5,776 nucleotides of DNA from SHLJ01 sp041618535 (GTDB taxonomy: Bacteria > Bacteroidota > Bacteroidia > Flavobacteriales > Flavobacteriaceae), in contig JBFKFP010000168.1 of assembly GCA_041618535.1 (NCBI GenBank), positions 1 to 5,776 of the forward strand, in the 5' to 3' direction. Below are positions 1 to 5,703 of this stretch, one piece after another (the first letter of the stretch is position 1; each line of letters starts with the position of its first letter). The notes beneath the pieces are model-generated. The model was not told the DNA's origin. It ran no database searches and saw only the letters and a list, made by a program, of their open reading frames with translations. Position numbers and translations under genes: made by a program.

Positions 1-19
1 ATCCTGTTGTTTGTGGAAT

Positions 20-42
20 AAAAAAGGAAAACGCGCAGCGTT
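20..42 (-). terminator. Possible intrinsic terminator inside repeat copy 1
   Basis: This is the identical hairpin plus T-rich tract in the first 83-bp unit (stem 30-42, T-tract 29 down to 20 on the minus strand). If the copy at 103-125 terminates transcription, this one would be a redundant back-up created by the duplication. Confidence 0.36.
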
Positions 43-102
43 CACTTTTATATTTACAGCGAGGGATGGAATGGATTCTGTAAATCCTGTTGTTTGTGGA
101 AT

Positions 103-125
103 AAAAAAGGAAAACGCGCAGCGTT
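103..125 (-). terminator. Possible intrinsic terminator inside repeat copy 2
   Basis: Read on the minus strand, AACGC-TGC-GCGTT (125 down to 113) forms a compact GC-rich hairpin, extendable by one G-U pair. It is followed by TT-CC-TTTTTT (112 down to 103). It lies about 65 nt past the radical SAM stop codon, in the correct orientation to end the lipoprotein/radical SAM transcript. The stem is short and two C residues interrupt the T-tract, so this is a moderate call. Confidence 0.42.
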
Positions 126-134
126 CACTTTTAT

Positions 135-168
135 ATTTACAGCGAGGGATGGAATGGATTCTGTAAAT
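135..168 (-). other. 8-bp inverted repeat in the 3' region of the radical SAM gene (second repeat copy)
   Basis: ATTTACAG (135-142) and CTGTAAAT (161-168) are perfect reverse complements separated by 18 nt. The same structure occurs in the first copy at 52-59 and 78-85. In the minus-strand transcript it would form a stem-loop starting about 20 nt after the radical SAM stop codon. No T-tract follows it directly, so alone it is not a terminator. A smaller hairpin, GGATT-CTGTA-AATCC (156-170 and 73-87), overlaps its right arm and spans the unit junction, so the two would compete. Confidence 0.5.
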
Positions 169-188
169 CCCGTGAAAATTGATAAAAC

Positions 189-1400
189 TCAACATTTCAC
201 TGAGTTACACCCCTCAATTCTCAATTTTTCCAGCTCGTTGTCAAATTCGGAATCCAGAATGTTTCCTCTTATTTTCTGGCAGAATGGGCAGGCATGCAGA
301 TTTCCATGTATATCGAGGTAAATAGCCCTTTTTCCGGCAGACAGGCATCCTTTTCTCCTTTGGTATTGCTCATGATATCCGATAACAGGATATGATCTTC
401 CCGCATGCGTGAAATTCATTTTCACATGAAATCGCTCCAGCAGATCTATCTGCTCCGGACTTAATTCAACAGATTTGTTCTTATAATGACCAACCGCTTT
501 AGGTTCTATTATTTGAACAAATGAGACACCCAAGCTTTCAGCCAAATTCATATAGGCAATCAGGTTTTCTTCCGAAATGAATTTCTTTGTCGCACACAAT
601 GATAATGCGACGACCATTTTACTGGCGACGGCAGATCTGACTGCCTCAATGGCCCAATTAAAAGCATTCTGTGATCTTCTGAATTTATTGTGCTCATCAG
701 GCTTGAAGTGATCAAGACTAATAACAAGACCAGTTATTCCTGCTTCTTTCAGGATTCTCGCACTATTTTCATTGAGGGAGTAACCGGATGTCCCGATCCA
801 GTAATCGATATCTTTAGGAGACAATCTCAGCAATTCCAGAATCAGATCGATCTTCATAAGCGGCTCACCTCCTGTTAGATGAATTTGAGTGGTTCCAAGA
901 ACTCTCACTTTATTTATTATTTCTAGCAGGTCCTTTACAGAGGGTTCCTCTTTCTTATTCAACCTTTCCCATTCATAACAATGTTCACATTGAAGCGCGC
1001 ACTTTGAAGTAACGGCAAGGAACACATTATTGAATCTGAGAGATGGGGTTGAAACGGGCTTGAAAGATTTAAGTTCGTTTATTACAAAGTATTCGAATCC
1101 CTTACTGAACCAGGCAGGGATATAAATCCCCATATAGTATTTCCCATTGACCCTTGCGATCTTCTTGAGCTCAAAATCTCCGAGGAACTGTCGGCGCAAC
1201 CTGATGAGGTATAACAATGACCTGATCCAGTCAAGAGGGTTTTTATAGCACTTCATCGCGATCAGGATCAGATGAAGGCGCATAAAGGTATGCAGCACCT
1301 TCAATCTGATCCCGGTTATTATGGAGGAATCCTTTATTGTAAGACCCGGGTTATACGCTCTCTTTCTTATCTCGTTGTGCTCCAGTACTTTACTTATCAT
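189..1400 (-). CDS. Radical SAM protein with SPASM/Twitch-like C-terminal cysteines
   Basis: This is a radical SAM enzyme; members use a [4Fe-4S] cluster to cleave S-adenosylmethionine and start radical chemistry. In the 403-residue form from the ATG at 1400, the CxxxCxxC motif (CALQCEHC) has Cys134, Cys138 and Cys141, and the GGEP SAM-binding motif is at about 177-180. The C-terminus has a C-x13-G-x4-C-x2-C pattern (Cys352, Cys371, Cys374) plus Cys398 and a final Cys403. This resembles a SPASM/Twitch auxiliary-cluster domain, as found in peptide-modifying enzymes, but shorter than a full SPASM. The first ~130 residues, with the basic, hydrophobic stretch LHTFMRLHLILIAMKCYK, are not part of the core fold. 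The start overlaps the end of the upstream lipoprotein gene, suggesting translational coupling. A TTG at 1412 in the same frame gives a form 4 residues longer. The substrate is unknown; no precursor-peptide gene is evident in the window. Confidence 0.9.
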   Translation of the reverse strand: MISKVLEHNEIRKRAYNPGLTIKDSSIITGIRLKVLHTFMRLHLILIAMKCYKNPLDWIRSLLYLIRLRRQFLGDFELKKIARVNGKYYMGIYIPAWFSKGFEYFVINELKSFKPVSTPSLRFNNVFLAVTSKCALQCEHCYEWERLNKKEEPSVKDLLEIINKVRVLGTTQIHLTGGEPLMKIDLILELLRLSPKDIDYWIGTSGYSLNENSARILKEAGITGLVISLDHFKPDEHNKFRRSQNAFNWAIEAVRSAVASKMVVALSLCATKKFISEENLIAYMNLAESLGVSFVQIIEPKAVGHYKNKSVELSPEQIDLLERFHVKMNFTHAGRSYPVIGYHEQYQRRKGCLSAGKRAIYLDIHGNLHACPFCQKIRGNILDSEFDNELEKLRIEGCNSVKC

Positions 1401-3090
1401 GGTTTGATGCAAAGTAATTTTCTCCAGCGTAATCCATCAAAACCTGGTACTCCAACCTTGAGAATTCTGTAAACGACTCATCATTCCTGAAAACCTTGAG
1501 TTTATCGAAATCAGGCTCATCTGTATAATTACGAATGTAATTGTAGTACCCCCTGTTCTTTATATACACAGATCCAATTTCAGAAAAATTCAGATCTTTC
1601 AGATTAAAGGTAACGTCTGCGACATTCCCGATGTCTGGCTGGGTCAGGTACACACCATCCTGAGATCTCAGCAGTTTGGTCACATTCCTGCCGGTTTCGT
1701 CTGTTGCATAAGAAGGCTGTACATAATCAATCTTAACCGGAAGATTTTCAGAAAAATCAAAACCAAGGTAATCAACTTCCCAGAACATGAATCCTGTTTC
1801 CAATTTAATTTGAACAGTTCCGGGCGGGCAATCACTAAGGTTGATGGGAACGGCCAGGTTCCTGAAGGCCAATGGTCCAACCGGATCGATATTGTCAATA
1901 AATTGCCAGCCTTTGAAAGTCTTAACATATATAGCAAGCGGAATATGCTGGGCATTCATCCATCTCAGGCTTTTATCCAGGCTTACTTCTTGCTGATTCT
2001 TTTGAAAGGTTGGGTAATAAGTTCCGAAAAGGCTGTTAAACTGTCCATACACGTAGTCAAGCCATAAGGAATTTTTTGCTCTTAAATACAGTTTTCCTTG
2101 GTCAGTGATCTTTTCATTCTTGAACTCAACAATTAAATGACGTTTGTTTTCATAATCATTATCCAGCGAATTGAAGTGATAAACCAGTTCATCCTTAACC
2201 AGCGCTGGATCCATGTTCAGAACAAGACCGTCCTCAAAAACACTCACCGGGCTCTGAACCGCAGAGAAAGTGACAGGATTACCATATTTATCCAGTAAAA
2301 CTTCAGTGTTGTCGATTTCTTCCATGATCATCAGTTCAACGAAGTCTGTATGTTGTATCTCTTTTAGTTCATTAGCGATCCTGATTTTAATTTCACTCAA
2401 GTCTTGCTCTGACAAATGGATCTGCAGATAATCATCACGCTCCATATTGGCTGATAGAACTCCAGGATATAATTCACCTGCAAATGCGTAAGTGTTCCCG
2501 TTTTTAACATATAAGAATGGACATGAGCTTTTGGTAGCTAGAATTATAAGAAATATACCAGCTAATACACCAACGGTTCCCAGTGCAAAAACTGCTATTT
2601 CCGTACCCGTGTCGGATTTGTTTATGGAGATAGAGCTTATGCGAGAAAAAGGAATTTCTACAGTTTGGCCTAATTCAGGAATCGGAGTTCCGGGTAACAG
2701 TTGAAAATGGATTTCATCCATTGGTCGCTGCTCATTTTTTTTGTAGCGATTACCACTTGATTTCCGCTTTTTCTTGTAGGTGTGTTCCGGACTGATTTCC
2801 ATAGCTTCACCAGAAAGAAGCTGTTTATCCTCATTGATGGTAAGCTTGGTAAGATGCCAGCTATGCGTTCCTGAATGCATTACCGCGTAACGGCCCATCT
2901 TATTGAAGTCATCAATTGTTTTAGCCATTTCAGCTTGGTCTGAAGTAACCTCTTTAACCTTGTAATAAGAACAACTCAGGGTCAAGTTTATCAATGCAAT
3001 TGAAAGCAGAACTGAAATAAAAACTGACAGGCGATGATGATTTCGAAAATAAGAAACAGGTGAAATGGTTGAAAATCTCGTAATTCTCAT
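1390..3090 (-). CDS. Predicted lipoprotein of unknown family with an internal transmembrane segment
   Basis: This 566-residue protein has a basic N-terminus and a hydrophobic stretch (about 21-38), then LTLSC with Cys40 as probable lipidation site. The lipobox is imperfect (Thr at -3) but acceptable for Bacteroidota. Residues 60-160 look beta-rich, with a very basic insert (KKKRK, RYKK) at 106-122. A second hydrophobic segment at about 164-186 should cross or enter a membrane. It is followed at once by SCPFLYVKNGNTYAF (189-203) and a long beta-rich, aromatic C-terminal region without recognisable catalytic motifs. I cannot name a family; the CPF-(aromatic) segment recalls hypothetical envelope proteins of Bacteroidota, from memory only. 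The ATG at 3090 is preceded by an A-rich stretch and no Shine-Dalgarno. The 3' end overlaps the radical SAM gene by 11 bp (23 bp with the TTG start), making a two-gene operon very likely. Confidence 0.85.
   Translation of the reverse strand: MRITRFSTISPVSYFRNHHRLSVFISVLLSIALINLTLSCSYYKVKEVTSDQAEMAKTIDDFNKMGRYAVMHSGTHSWHLTKLTINEDKQLLSGEAMEISPEHTYKKKRKSSGNRYKKNEQRPMDEIHFQLLPGTPIPELGQTVEIPFSRISSISINKSDTGTEIAVFALGTVGVLAGIFLIILATKSSCPFLYVKNGNTYAFAGELYPGVLSANMERDDYLQIHLSEQDLSEIKIRIANELKEIQHTDFVELMIMEEIDNTEVLLDKYGNPVTFSAVQSPVSVFEDGLVLNMDPALVKDELVYHFNSLDNDYENKRHLIVEFKNEKITDQGKLYLRAKNSLWLDYVYGQFNSLFGTYYPTFQKNQQEVSLDKSLRWMNAQHIPLAIYVKTFKGWQFIDNIDPVGPLAFRNLAVPINLSDCPPGTVQIKLETGFMFWEVDYLGFDFSENLPVKIDYVQPSYATDETGRNVTKLLRSQDGVYLTQPDIGNVADVTFNLKDLNFSEIGSVYIKNRGYYNYIRNYTDEPDFDKLKVFRNDESFTEFSRLEYQVLMDYAGENYFASNHDK
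1421..1425 (-). promoter_or_regulatory. Shine-Dalgarno-like GGAGA bearing on the radical SAM start
   Basis: On the minus strand, GGAGA (1425 to 1421) precedes TTG at 1412 by about 9 nt, but precedes ATG at 1400 by 21 nt. Spacing therefore favours the TTG start, while codon preference and the weak use of Shine-Dalgarno sequences in Bacteroidota favour the ATG. The motif lies inside the upstream lipoprotein coding sequence, so it may be coincidental. Confidence 0.3.
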
Positions 3091-3254
3091 GATTTCTACT
3101 TTTTCAGCAGATCAAGAAATAATCAGATTTAAGGCAGTTAGTAATATTTCCTGAAAACGAGATTTTAAAAGTAGAGACTATTAAAGATAGTGAATCTTAA
3201 GCATTTTTTATCAAAGCAGACAGTACATTCTTTAAATGTGCTGAAGAGAATTAT
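3091..3254. other. 164-bp intergenic region between the barrel and lipoprotein genes
   Basis: This AT-rich gap must hold any promoter for the lipoprotein/radical SAM pair. On the minus strand, TATCTTTA (3189 to 3182) differs by one base from the Bacteroidota -7 element TAnnTTTG, and TTTG (3215 to 3212) lies upstream. Their 22-nt spacing is longer than the usual ~19, so this is only a weak promoter candidate. An imperfect hairpin sits at 3221-3243. No credible small ORF is seen. Confidence 0.35.
3221..3243 (-). terminator. Imperfect hairpin after the DUF481-like gene, possible weak terminator
   Basis: CAGTACATT (3221-3229) and AATGTGCTG (3235-3243) form a 9-position stem around a 5-nt loop, with one mismatch (C-A in the minus-strand RNA, G-U in plus-strand RNA). 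It begins 11 nt past the stop codon of the barrel gene. The following minus-strand sequence, TCTGCTTTG, is not a real T-tract, so termination would be inefficient. Read-through into the lipoprotein gene is possible. Confidence 0.3.
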
Positions 3255-4142
3255 TTAATTCTTCGGCCTTTTCTTCTTAATGGACTCAGGATCTATCTTA
3301 CTTTTTTTTCCATCGATCTTGCTCTGAAAACTGAATCTTAGCCCGAATGATACCGCTGAACGGTATTCTGAATCTCCGGCCGGCGCCTTGTTGTTAAGGA
3401 AATAGCTGAAGTTGGTGGTGAAGGTGGTTACCTTGCTTACAGGCAATTCCAATTGCAGATTCTCGCTAAGCCTGTAATTTTGAAAATCTTTCAAAACGGG
3501 CTGATAGTAAAGAATGTTCGATAATGTAAGATTGGATTCTCCGAATTTGAAGGATGCTGACAGATAGGTGCTGGCGCGATGATTATATAGTCTAAGGTCG
3601 AACAGCTGGCTCCGTTCCTCCTCATACATATAAGCTAGGCCAATGTAAAGATGCAATGAATTTTTTTTAGCGTTCTCCCTTGCCCTTTCCTGTAAGGGTT
3701 TAAGCCTAACACCCGCACCAACGAGCCGGCGGGAGTCGATCTGCAGAAGTGGATTTTCCTGGAATTGTATAAATGCCTCCGTTCGGAAGAAATCGGTGAA
3801 CTCGCGGTTGTATCTTAGATGAAGGAACCAGTTATTGTCAAGGTCCCGGTCCTCGGCCCGATTTAATGAATAATTACCTACAAAGAATAATTTATTTATC
3901 AATCCAACTTCTGTATTCTCCAGGTCTTTAAGGTCTTTAAATTTATAAAGCACGCTGGCGGAGGCACCAATCCTGAAATTATAATCACCATCATTATTAG
4001 TGTAGTTAAAATTTAAGTCACTGTTGAACGTCCATGGACTGTCGCCGCTCCAGATACGCATAGCTTCGATATTCGTGATCTGGGCATTTCCAGCAGAACA
4101 GAATAATATGGCCATGAGGGAGGGAAGAATGAGAATTTTCAT
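3255..4142 (-). CDS. DUF481-like outer-membrane beta-barrel protein
   Basis: This 295-residue protein has a type I signal peptide (MKILILPSLMAILFCSAGNA, cleavage near Ala20/Gln21) followed by alternating amphipathic beta-strands. Segments such as WFLHLRYNREFTDFFRTEAF (105-124) and the SRRLVGAGVRL stretch (137-147) match the pattern I associate with DUF481, the family of YdiY-like salt-induced outer-membrane proteins. It should sit in the outer membrane as a small barrel; the family's role is not established. The last strand appears to end at FGLRFSF (Phe272). A 23-residue, lysine-rich tail containing SKID twice follows, so the usual terminal aromatic residue is not at the extreme C-terminus. 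The ATG at 4142 gives a complete signal peptide. The upstream gene's terminator ends only about 35 bp away, while the lipoprotein gene follows after 164 bp. Confidence 0.8.
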   Translation of the reverse strand: MKILILPSLMAILFCSAGNAQITNIEAMRIWSGDSPWTFNSDLNFNYTNNDGDYNFRIGASASVLYKFKDLKDLENTEVGLINKLFFVGNYSLNRAEDRDLDNNWFLHLRYNREFTDFFRTEAFIQFQENPLLQIDSRRLVGAGVRLKPLQERARENAKKNSLHLYIGLAYMYEEERSQLFDLRLYNHRASTYLSASFKFGESNLTLSNILYYQPVLKDFQNYRLSENLQLELPVSKVTTFTTNFSYFLNNKAPAGDSEYRSAVSFGLRFSFQSKIDGKKSKIDPESIKKKRPKN

Positions 4143-4157
4143 GGGAATATACGGTTG

Positions 4158-4178
4158 GTTGGTATTAAAGGTATTAAA
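4158..4178 (-). promoter_or_regulatory. Tandem 9-bp TTTAATACC repeat just upstream of the barrel gene
   Basis: On the minus strand, TTTAATACC occurs twice back to back, followed by AACCAACC before the ATG at 4142. The internal TACCTTTA is one base from the Bacteroidota -7 element TAnnTTTG, but no TTTG sits at the expected -33 position, which would fall within the preceding terminator. It could be a weak promoter, an operator-like direct repeat, or chance in AT-rich DNA. Confidence 0.25.
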
Positions 4179-4210
4179 ATAAGAAAAGCCACCCGGAATT
4201 CAGATGGCTT
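4176..4210 (-). terminator. Intrinsic terminator of the T9SS-secreted protein gene
   Basis: On the minus strand, AAGCCA (4210 to 4205) pairs with TGGCTT (4191 to 4186) around a 13-nt loop, followed by TTCTTATTTT. It starts 21 nt after the stop codon at 4232. The orientation, position and U-rich tail fit a Rho-independent terminator of the style common in Bacteroidota. Its AGCCA/TGGCT arms match those of the terminator at 5704-5734. Confidence 0.78.
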
Positions 4211-4231
4211 CAATAAATTTTTTACCTCTTG

Positions 4232-5608
4232 CTATTGTCTGACAAGGCGCACGGTCTCTGAGCCGTTCTCCCCTTCAATCCTCACAAAGTATAATCCGCT
4301 TTGCAGCTCATCTGCCCTCACGGTTACATTCAGAGAATTCGGAGTGAAGGACATGACCTGCTGACCTAAAATATTGAATAAATCAATGGATCTGATCATG
4401 TCAGTTGATTGAATAGTCCAACCGTTGGAAGACGGATTGGGAAAAACTTTAAATTCCAACCTTGTGCTTTCATCAGTGCTAAGCACCGCCAATTCATCAA
4501 AGATAATATCGTCAAATTGGAAGGTATCTAATGTTGTGGGGGCTGAAGGTGCCCCTGTGATATCAAAAAACAGAACCGTTTTATTTAAAACACCGTTACT
4601 GGATTCACCCGTAAAATCGAAAATCAGCGTTTGCCATTGCCCCGGGGTGGTATAGTTCTGGGAATTTTCAAAATTAGTTGTTGGAGTACCATCCTGTTCA
4701 ACTTTGAATAATACCGGAGTTGAACGATCTCCCCTAACCCGCATGGAAAAGCCTTTGGGAGCGCCGCTAAAATCAAGGGGCGCCGTAGTGATCTGCACGT
4801 TGGAAAAACTCTGGGCATTAGCGTTCTGAATTTGACCAACCATATTGCCTCCATCGTTAACTATACTGAATGTGGCCCCATCGGCACCAACAAATGGAGT
4901 AGCGGTTTCGAAGTCGAAAGGATAGGATTCGCAAGGGGAACAGGCAGAGCCACCGCAGTCTACACCATCTTCATCTCCATTCTTGATCCCATCTGAGCAG
5001 GTTGGTAAAACCGGATCTCCCGTTTTTAATGCACCCCAGCTTATATTATCTATGTAAGTGGTACTGGGTCCTGTTCTATCCGGGTCACCGCAGGTAAAAT
5101 CTGAAAAAAGGACCAACTGATCGATGTTATTGTTCTCACCACTTTCGCTAAAGGATGAGATATCCCAGCTTAACGTCTCCCATTGGTTAATAACCGTATT
5201 GGTTTGGGAGGTGAGTTCAAAAATAGTTCCATTGGTCGCATTAACAAACTTGACACCGATCCTCCCGATGGTTGACTTGTTCACCATCATACTGATGGTC
5301 TCATTACTTGGGACACCGGCTTCAAGCACCCAGGTGCCAAGAATAGCGTGTTGTGTTTCTGCTCCAGCGTAACAGGCATTAGTGGTTAATACATTCAATT
5401 TTAAAACCTTTGTTGAAGGATCGGTATTGACACCATCAGGATCGGGGTTGGTGACGATCTCTATATCCGGGGTATCCGATTCAAAAACATTCCAATAAGC
5501 AGGGTTACTGCCATCAGTTCCATCCTCAAAGGTGAGGTTATAAATTTGTTGTTGAGCTGATCCTGTGAATACGCTCAGGAGGATCAATACTATCGTAGTT
5601 GTTTTCAT
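4232..5608 (-). CDS. T9SS-secreted protein with two CBM-like beta-sandwich domains
   Basis: This 458-residue protein has a signal peptide (cleavage near Ala18) and two related domains. Domain 1 (about 22-193) runs from LTFEDG through WETLSWD and LVLFSDF to YIDNISW. Domain 2 (about 229-372) runs from FDFETATPF through WQTLIFD and TVLFFDI to FQFDDIIF. This layout resembles the jelly-roll carbohydrate-binding modules of secreted flavobacterial proteins, but I cannot assign a CBM family. A linker at 204-226 (CSDGIKNGDEDGVDCGG then SACSPC) has four Cys and many acidic residues, suggesting disulfides or metal binding. Residues ~386-458 (FKVFPNPSSNG, IDLFNILGQQV, LQSGLYFVRIEG, ending VRLVRQ) form a type A T9SS sorting domain, so the protein should be exported and surface-attached or released. 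No catalytic motif is seen; a binding role is inferred. It appears monocistronic, with terminators on both sides. Confidence 0.87.
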   Translation of the reverse strand: MKTTTIVLILLSVFTGSAQQQIYNLTFEDGTDGSNPAYWNVFESDTPDIEIVTNPDPDGVNTDPSTKVLKLNVLTTNACYAGAETQHAILGTWVLEAGVPSNETISMMVNKSTIGRIGVKFVNATNGTIFELTSQTNTVINQWETLSWDISSFSESGENNNIDQLVLFSDFTCGDPDRTGPSTTYIDNISWGALKTGDPVLPTCSDGIKNGDEDGVDCGGSACSPCESYPFDFETATPFVGADGATFSIVNDGGNMVGQIQNANAQSFSNVQITTAPLDFSGAPKGFSMRVRGDRSTPVLFKVEQDGTPTTNFENSQNYTTPGQWQTLIFDFTGESSNGVLNKTVLFFDITGAPSAPTTLDTFQFDDIIFDELAVLSTDESTRLEFKVFPNPSSNGWTIQSTDMIRSIDLFNILGQQVMSFTPNSLNVTVRADELQSGLYFVRIEGENGSETVRLVRQ

Positions 5609-5703
5609 GAGAATATGAATTAAATAAAACCTTTATTGGCTTTACTACAGCTTGATTGGATCTTCCTGGAGAAGCTTAATGCCAGGGATGTGGGTATGAT
5701 AAG
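5609..5703 (-). promoter_or_regulatory. Leader and promoter region of the T9SS-secreted protein gene
   Basis: This ~95-bp stretch lies between the upstream terminator and the ATG at 5608, so the gene's promoter must be here unless transcription reads through. I find no good TTTG-N19-TAnnTTTG match and no Shine-Dalgarno; the 25 bases before the ATG are AT-rich (TTTATTTAATTCATATTCTC on the minus strand), which is usual for Bacteroidota translation starts. The region is inferred from position rather than from a motif. Confidence 0.4.

Larger units (their letters stand above)
1..166. repeat. Two perfect head-to-tail copies of an 83-bp non-coding unit
   Basis: Bases 1-83 and 84-166 are identical by eye over the full 83 bp. 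The next four bases (167-170, ATCC) begin a third copy before the match breaks. The repeat phase is arbitrary, and the array may continue left of the window. Each unit holds two inverted repeats: AACGC/GCGTT with a 3-nt loop (30-42 and 113-125), and ATTTACAG/CTGTAAAT with an 18-nt loop (52-85 and 135-168). The unit length is not a multiple of three and the reading frames are short, so it is unlikely to code for protein. It lies directly downstream of the radical SAM stop codon. It could be a duplicated 3' end or terminator, a short-unit VNTR, or an assembly duplication if a contig end lies here. Confidence 0.93.

Noticed and set aside
1..170. CRISPR array or integron attC sites
   Set aside because: The copies are directly adjacent with no unique spacers, so this is not CRISPR. 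I do not find the paired core-site boxes (GTTRRRY / RYYYAAC) in an attC layout, and there is no integrase or cassette gene nearby.
1..170. Diversity-generating retroelement template/variable repeat pair
   Set aside because: The copies are identical, head to tail and non-coding, and there is no reverse transcriptase in the window.
94..321. Plus-strand ORF of 75 codons starting in the second 83-bp copy
   Set aside because: It starts with TTG, runs through non-coding repeat DNA and then antisense to the radical SAM 3' end, and shows no recognisable protein pattern. The 83-bp period also shifts the frame between copies.
1680..1955. Minus-strand ORF of 91 codons inside the lipoprotein gene
   Set aside because: It is out of frame with, and wholly inside, a well-supported 566-codon gene on the same strand, and its product has no recognisable features.
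1810..2704. Plus-strand ORFs antisense to the lipoprotein gene (1810-2067 and 2492-2704)
   Set aside because: They are short frames opposite a long, well-supported coding sequence, with no protein signature or start-site context.
3182..3215. Bacteroidota-type promoter for the lipoprotein gene (TTTG and TATCTTTA on the minus strand)
   Set aside because: Spacing is 22 nt rather than about 19, and the -7 element lacks its final G. I kept it only as a note on the intergenic region.
4624..4854. Minus-strand ORF of 76 codons inside the T9SS cargo gene
   Set aside because: It is an alternate frame within the second beta-sandwich domain of a clearly real gene.
5124..5372. Plus-strand 82-codon ORF with a hydrophobic composition
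   Set aside because: It is antisense to the first domain of the T9SS cargo; the hydrophobic look reflects the reverse complement of Asn/Glu/Thr-rich codons rather than a membrane protein.
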